A DNA stretch of 7,373 nt, taken from the NCBI GenBank assembly GCA_035551575.1, contig DASZNJ010000090.1, positions 1-7,373 on the forward strand. The letters are read 5' to 3'. The notes below the pieces were generated by a model, which was not told the origin of the DNA, did not search any database, and worked only from the letters and a program-made list of their open reading frames with translations. The position numbers were made by a program, and so were the translations under genes. Below, piece after piece: positions 5,183 to 7,373 of the stretch. Numbering within the stretch: position 1 is the stretch's first letter; every line of letters begins with the position of its first letter. This DNA comes from JABFXC01 sp035551575 (GTDB taxonomy: Bacteria; Gemmatimonadota; Gemmatimonadetes; Gemmatimonadales; Gemmatimonadaceae).

Positions 5183-6681
5183 CCCGCCTGCCTAACGGCG
5201 CCGGCGCCGTGCCCGGTCTCCCAGGCATCGAGGCCGTCGCAGGCGCCGCAGTTGCGGCAGCGCCAGTCCGGGTCGACGTCGGTCTCGCCGAAGTACTCGA
5301 GGATGAACCGCGTGTAGCAGCGGGCGGTCTGGCAGTACGAGACCATCGCGTCGAGCTTGCGGCGGTCGAGGACGCGGCGCTCCTCGTAGTCGGTCAGGTC
5401 TGCGCTCAGGTTCACCTTGAGCAATCCGGTCTGCAGCCGCTCCCAGGTGTTGCCACGATGCTCGCGGAGCACTCCGTGCCGCTTCAGCAGCGTGAGGACG
5501 ATGCGCACCTTGCGCCGCGCGACCCCCGACTGGTCGGCGATGTCGGTCAGCGCGACCGGCGTCCGCTCCGGATGCGATTCCATCACCAGCGCGACCTTCG
5601 CCGCCTCCTCGATCTCCGGATACTTCCCGCCGAGGAAGTACGACTGGATCCGCTTGTCCTCGACGCGGTAGAGCAGCGTGCACGTCGCCGGCTCGCCGTC
5701 ACGCCCGGCGCGTCCCGCTTCCTGGTAGTACGCCTCGATCGAGCCGGGGAGGTGGTAGTGCACGACGAAGCGGATGTCCGGCTTGTCGATGCCGAGCCCG
5801 AACGCGTTGGTCGCGATCATCGCCCGCATCTCGTCGTTCATGAAGCGGTCCTGCGACTCGCGCCGCTCGGGGGCGCCGAGCTTCCCGTGATACAACCCGA
5901 CCGGGTAGCGCTCCTTGAGCTGCGCGTGCAGCCGCTCCGCCTCGCGCACCGTCGCGACGTAGATGACGCCCGTTCCCGTCGCCGCGTCGAGGATCTCCTC
6001 GACGGTCCTGTCCTTCATCCCGTCGTTGACGGTGCGCCGCACCTCGAAGCGCAGGTTCGGCCGGGCGAAGCCGGTGATCGTCACGTGCGGGTCGCGCATC
6101 CTGAGCTGGCGCGCGATGTCCTGCCGCACCTCCTCGGTCGCGGTCGCGGTCAGCGCGAGCACCGGCGGGCGGCCAAGGCGCTCGACGATCGACCCGAGCG
6201 AGATGTAGTCGGGGCGGAAGTCGTGCCCCCACTGGCTGACGCAGTGCGCCTCGTCCACGACGAACAGGCTGACGGTGCGCGTGAGCAGCCGGTCGAAGAA
6301 GTCGCGATCCTTGAACCGCTCGGGGGTGAGGTAGAGGATCTCCCCCTCGCCCTCGAGCACCTGGCGTCCGGTCTCGCGCGCTTCGGCGGTGCTGAGGTGC
6401 GAGTGCATCGCCAGCGCGTCGACGCCGGTCGCGCGCAGCTTGTCCTGCTGGTCCTTCATCAGCGCGATCAGGGGACTGACGACGATCGTCAGGCCGGGGA
6501 GCATCAGCGCCGGGAGCTGGTAGATCAGCGACTTGCCCGCGCCGGTCGGCATCACGACCAGTGCGTCGCGCTTCTCGAGGACGGCCCGGATGGGCTCCCA
6601 CTGGCCTGCCTGAAATGCATCATGGCCGAAGCGCTCACGCAGGATGGCGAGCGCTGCGGCTCGGGTCGTCGACCGAGTCAT
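5179..6681 (-). CDS. recQ: ATP-dependent DNA helicase, RecQ family
   Basis: From the ATG at 6679-6681 this is a 500-residue 3'-5' DNA helicase used in recombination and fork repair. Superfamily 2 motifs appear in order: motif 0 'FQAGQ' (23-27), Walker A 'PTGAGKS' (45-51), DEAH box 143-146 with the aromatic-rich loop 'VSQWGHDFRPDY', motif III 'LTATAT' (177-182), motif IV near 238-248, motif V 'TNAFGLGIDKPD' (291-302) and motif VI 'QEAGRAGRDG' (320-329). A zinc site at the end uses Cys455, Cys475, Cys478 and Cys481. Between motif VI and the zinc site are about 125 residues, where E. coli RecQ has about 45. The extra part carries a helix-turn-helix-like stretch ('LTDIADQSGVARRKVRIVL', 378-396). 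No HRDC domain and no post-zinc winged helix are present. A GTG at 6769-6771 would add 30 residues with no family resemblance, so the ATG is preferred, although its Shine-Dalgarno is weak. Confidence 0.93.
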   Translation of the reverse strand: MTRSTTRAAALAILRERFGHDAFQAGQWEPIRAVLEKRDALVVMPTGAGKSLIYQLPALMLPGLTIVVSPLIALMKDQQDKLRATGVDALAMHSHLSTAEARETGRQVLEGEGEILYLTPERFKDRDFFDRLLTRTVSLFVVDEAHCVSQWGHDFRPDYISLGSIVERLGRPPVLALTATATEEVRQDIARQLRMRDPHVTITGFARPNLRFEVRRTVNDGMKDRTVEEILDAATGTGVIYVATVREAERLHAQLKERYPVGLYHGKLGAPERRESQDRFMNDEMRAMIATNAFGLGIDKPDIRFVVHYHLPGSIEAYYQEAGRAGRDGEPATCTLLYRVEDKRIQSYFLGGKYPEIEEAAKVALVMESHPERTPVALTDIADQSGVARRKVRIVLTLLKRHGVLREHRGNTWERLQTGLLKVNLSADLTDYEERRVLDRRKLDAMVSYCQTARCYTRFILEYFGETDVDPDWRCRNCGACDGLDAWETGHGAGAVRQAG

Positions 6682-6786
6682 GGGCTCGTCCGAAAGCAGA
6701 AATCGTTCCGGCGCCGCGCCCGCCTCGAACCGGGCTTCCCCGCTACCTTTCAACGTGATCAAGAACACCACGAACCCCTGCCTGAC

Positions 6787-6805
6787 GCTCCGGGCGCCCC
6801 GGAGC
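6787..6805 (+). promoter_or_regulatory. Perfect hairpin masking the ribosome binding site of the methyltransferase gene
   Basis: GCTCCGGG (6787-6794) and CCCGGAGC (6798-6805) form a perfect 8-pair GC-rich stem with a 3-base loop. The downstream arm contains GGAG (6801-6804), the only Shine-Dalgarno candidate for the ATG at 6814. If formed in the mRNA, the stem would hide it. This suggests translational control or simply a strong stem in a short 5' leader; no known riboswitch fold is recognisable. Confidence 0.5.
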
Positions 6806-6813
6806 GACTCCTG

Positions 6814-7373
6814 ATGCTCGAGATCTACCTTGTCTGCACCCCCGGTCTCGAGACCCTGCTCGGCGCCGAGGCGCGAGCGTTAGGCCTGCGCGTTCGCGGC
6901 GCCGAGGCCGGGGGGGTGACGGTGGATGGCGGCCTCGCCGACGTCGTCCGGGCGAACATCGGGCTTCGCACCGCGAGCCGCGTCCTCGTCCGCATCGCCT
7001 CGTTCAAGGCGACCGCGTTCCATGAGCTCGAGCGCGGCGCGCGCCGCATCGCGTGGGACCGCTTCATCGGCGCCACCCCGGTCCGCGTCCGCGCCACCTG
7101 CCGCAAGTCGAAGCTCTATCACTCCGACGCGGTCGCCGAGCGCGTGCTCGGCGCGATCGAGCGGACGACCGGGGTCGGCGACGCGATGAGCCTCGTCGCC
7201 ACGCCCGCGGCACCGGCCGGGGCTGCGAAGGCGAGGACCGCGAAGGAGCCGAAGCGCGCCGGCGGCGAGTCGCGCTCGTTCATCCCCGCCAAGCCGGGCG
7301 CGGGGATGAAGACCGCCGCTGCCCGCGCGGCGGCGAAGAAGACGATCGCCGCCGCCGCCGGGAAGGCGGCGGC
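6814..7373 (+). CDS. N-terminal part of a THUMP-type class I SAM-dependent RNA methyltransferase (RlmL/Trm14-like; 3' end outside window)
   Basis: The first 186 residues are visible and the frame runs off the window. The start matches the N-terminus of the RlmL/YpsC-type rRNA/tRNA guanine-N2 methyltransferases: 'YLVCTPGLETLLGAEARALGL' split by the ferredoxin-like fold, 'GGVTVDGGLADVVRANIGLRTA', 'RVLVRIASFKATAFHELERGARRIAW', then the THUMP segment 'VRVRATCRKSKLYHSDAVAERV' (residues 90-111). In relatives the THUMP domain soon leads into the methyltransferase domain. Here, from about residue 130, an Ala/Lys/Arg/Pro/Gly-rich stretch begins and continues to the window edge, a low-complexity insert. 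The SAM-binding motifs and catalytic site lie outside, so target base and substrate RNA cannot be said. The ATG has a GGAG Shine-Dalgarno with 9-base spacing inside a hairpin. The gene is divergent from recQ across 132 bases. Confidence 0.85.
   Translation, partial: MLEIYLVCTPGLETLLGAEARALGLRVRGAEAGGVTVDGGLADVVRANIGLRTASRVLVRIASFKATAFHELERGARRIAWDRFIGATPVRVRATCRKSKLYHSDAVAERVLGAIERTTGVGDAMSLVATPAAPAGAAKARTAKEPKRAGGESRSFIPAKPGAGMKTAAARAAAKKTIAAAAGKAA

Noticed and set aside
6682..6771. 30-residue N-terminal extension of RecQ from GTG 6769-6771
   Set aside because: The added residues have no similarity to RecQ, and the ATG at 6681 precedes the normal start of the helicase core by about 20 residues.
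1..7373. A defence system, mobile element, CRISPR array, integrase or secondary-metabolite cluster
   Set aside because: Every frame with recognisable content is a housekeeping or stress gene. There are no transposase, nuclease-defence or attachment-site signals, and recQ alone is not evidence of a defence island.

Overview
This window comes from a very GC-rich, densely coding bacterial chromosome. Third codon positions are almost always G or C, and even TTA and AGA codons are rare enough to stand out. The gene set is housekeeping and stress related. No phage, insertion sequence, CRISPR, tRNA or rRNA signal is visible, and no gap between genes exceeds about 135 bases. A Gemmatimonadota-like source is my best guess. 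The hints are the DUF6526-type protein, the 'ASGCSID' protein family best known from Bacteroidetes, the SufE with a VPECQT active site, and AT-rich TAnnTT boxes placed 6-7 bases before start codons. This is inference from recalled families, not a search result.

Layout. (1) Bases 3-2101, plus strand: the C-terminal 180 residues of a protein that looks like an RsbRD-type sensor domain, a YeiH-family membrane transporter overlapping it by 4 bases, and a conserved protein of unknown function (169 aa). (2) Bases 2103-2152: a strong bulged hairpin between convergent genes. (3) Bases 2196-3404, minus strand: an apparent operon transcribed sufE, then a two-helix membrane protein (DUF6526), then a small CDGSH-type [2Fe-2S] protein. 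(4) Bases 3466-3894, plus strand: osmC, divergent from sufE across 61 bases. (5) Bases 3893-4014: a convergent intergenic region bounded by inverted GGGGTCAG-type repeats. (6) Bases 4029-5078, minus strand: a small-conductance mechanosensitive channel, with a second related repeat cluster at 5102-5182 upstream of it. (7) Bases 5179-6681, minus strand: recQ, with an extra helix-turn-helix segment between helicase core and zinc cluster. (8) Bases 6814-7373, plus strand: the start of a THUMP-type RNA methyltransferase, cut by the window end, carrying a Lys/Ala-rich insert.

How they fit together. The sufE operon and osmC share one divergent control region and form a plausible iron-sulfur/peroxide stress module: SufE handles sulfane sulfur, the CDGSH protein holds a redox [2Fe-2S] cluster, and OsmC reduces organic hydroperoxides. 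The YeiH transporter, translationally coupled to a putative sensor protein, may be a regulated anion-export unit. RecQ and the methyltransferase are divergently arranged and probably unrelated in function.

I do not see a clear previously undescribed system. The most notable observations are sub-genic: candidate leaderless promoters at three genes, an over-represented octamer CGTTAGGC, related repeats on both sides of the channel gene, and the non-standard architectures of RecQ and the methyltransferase.
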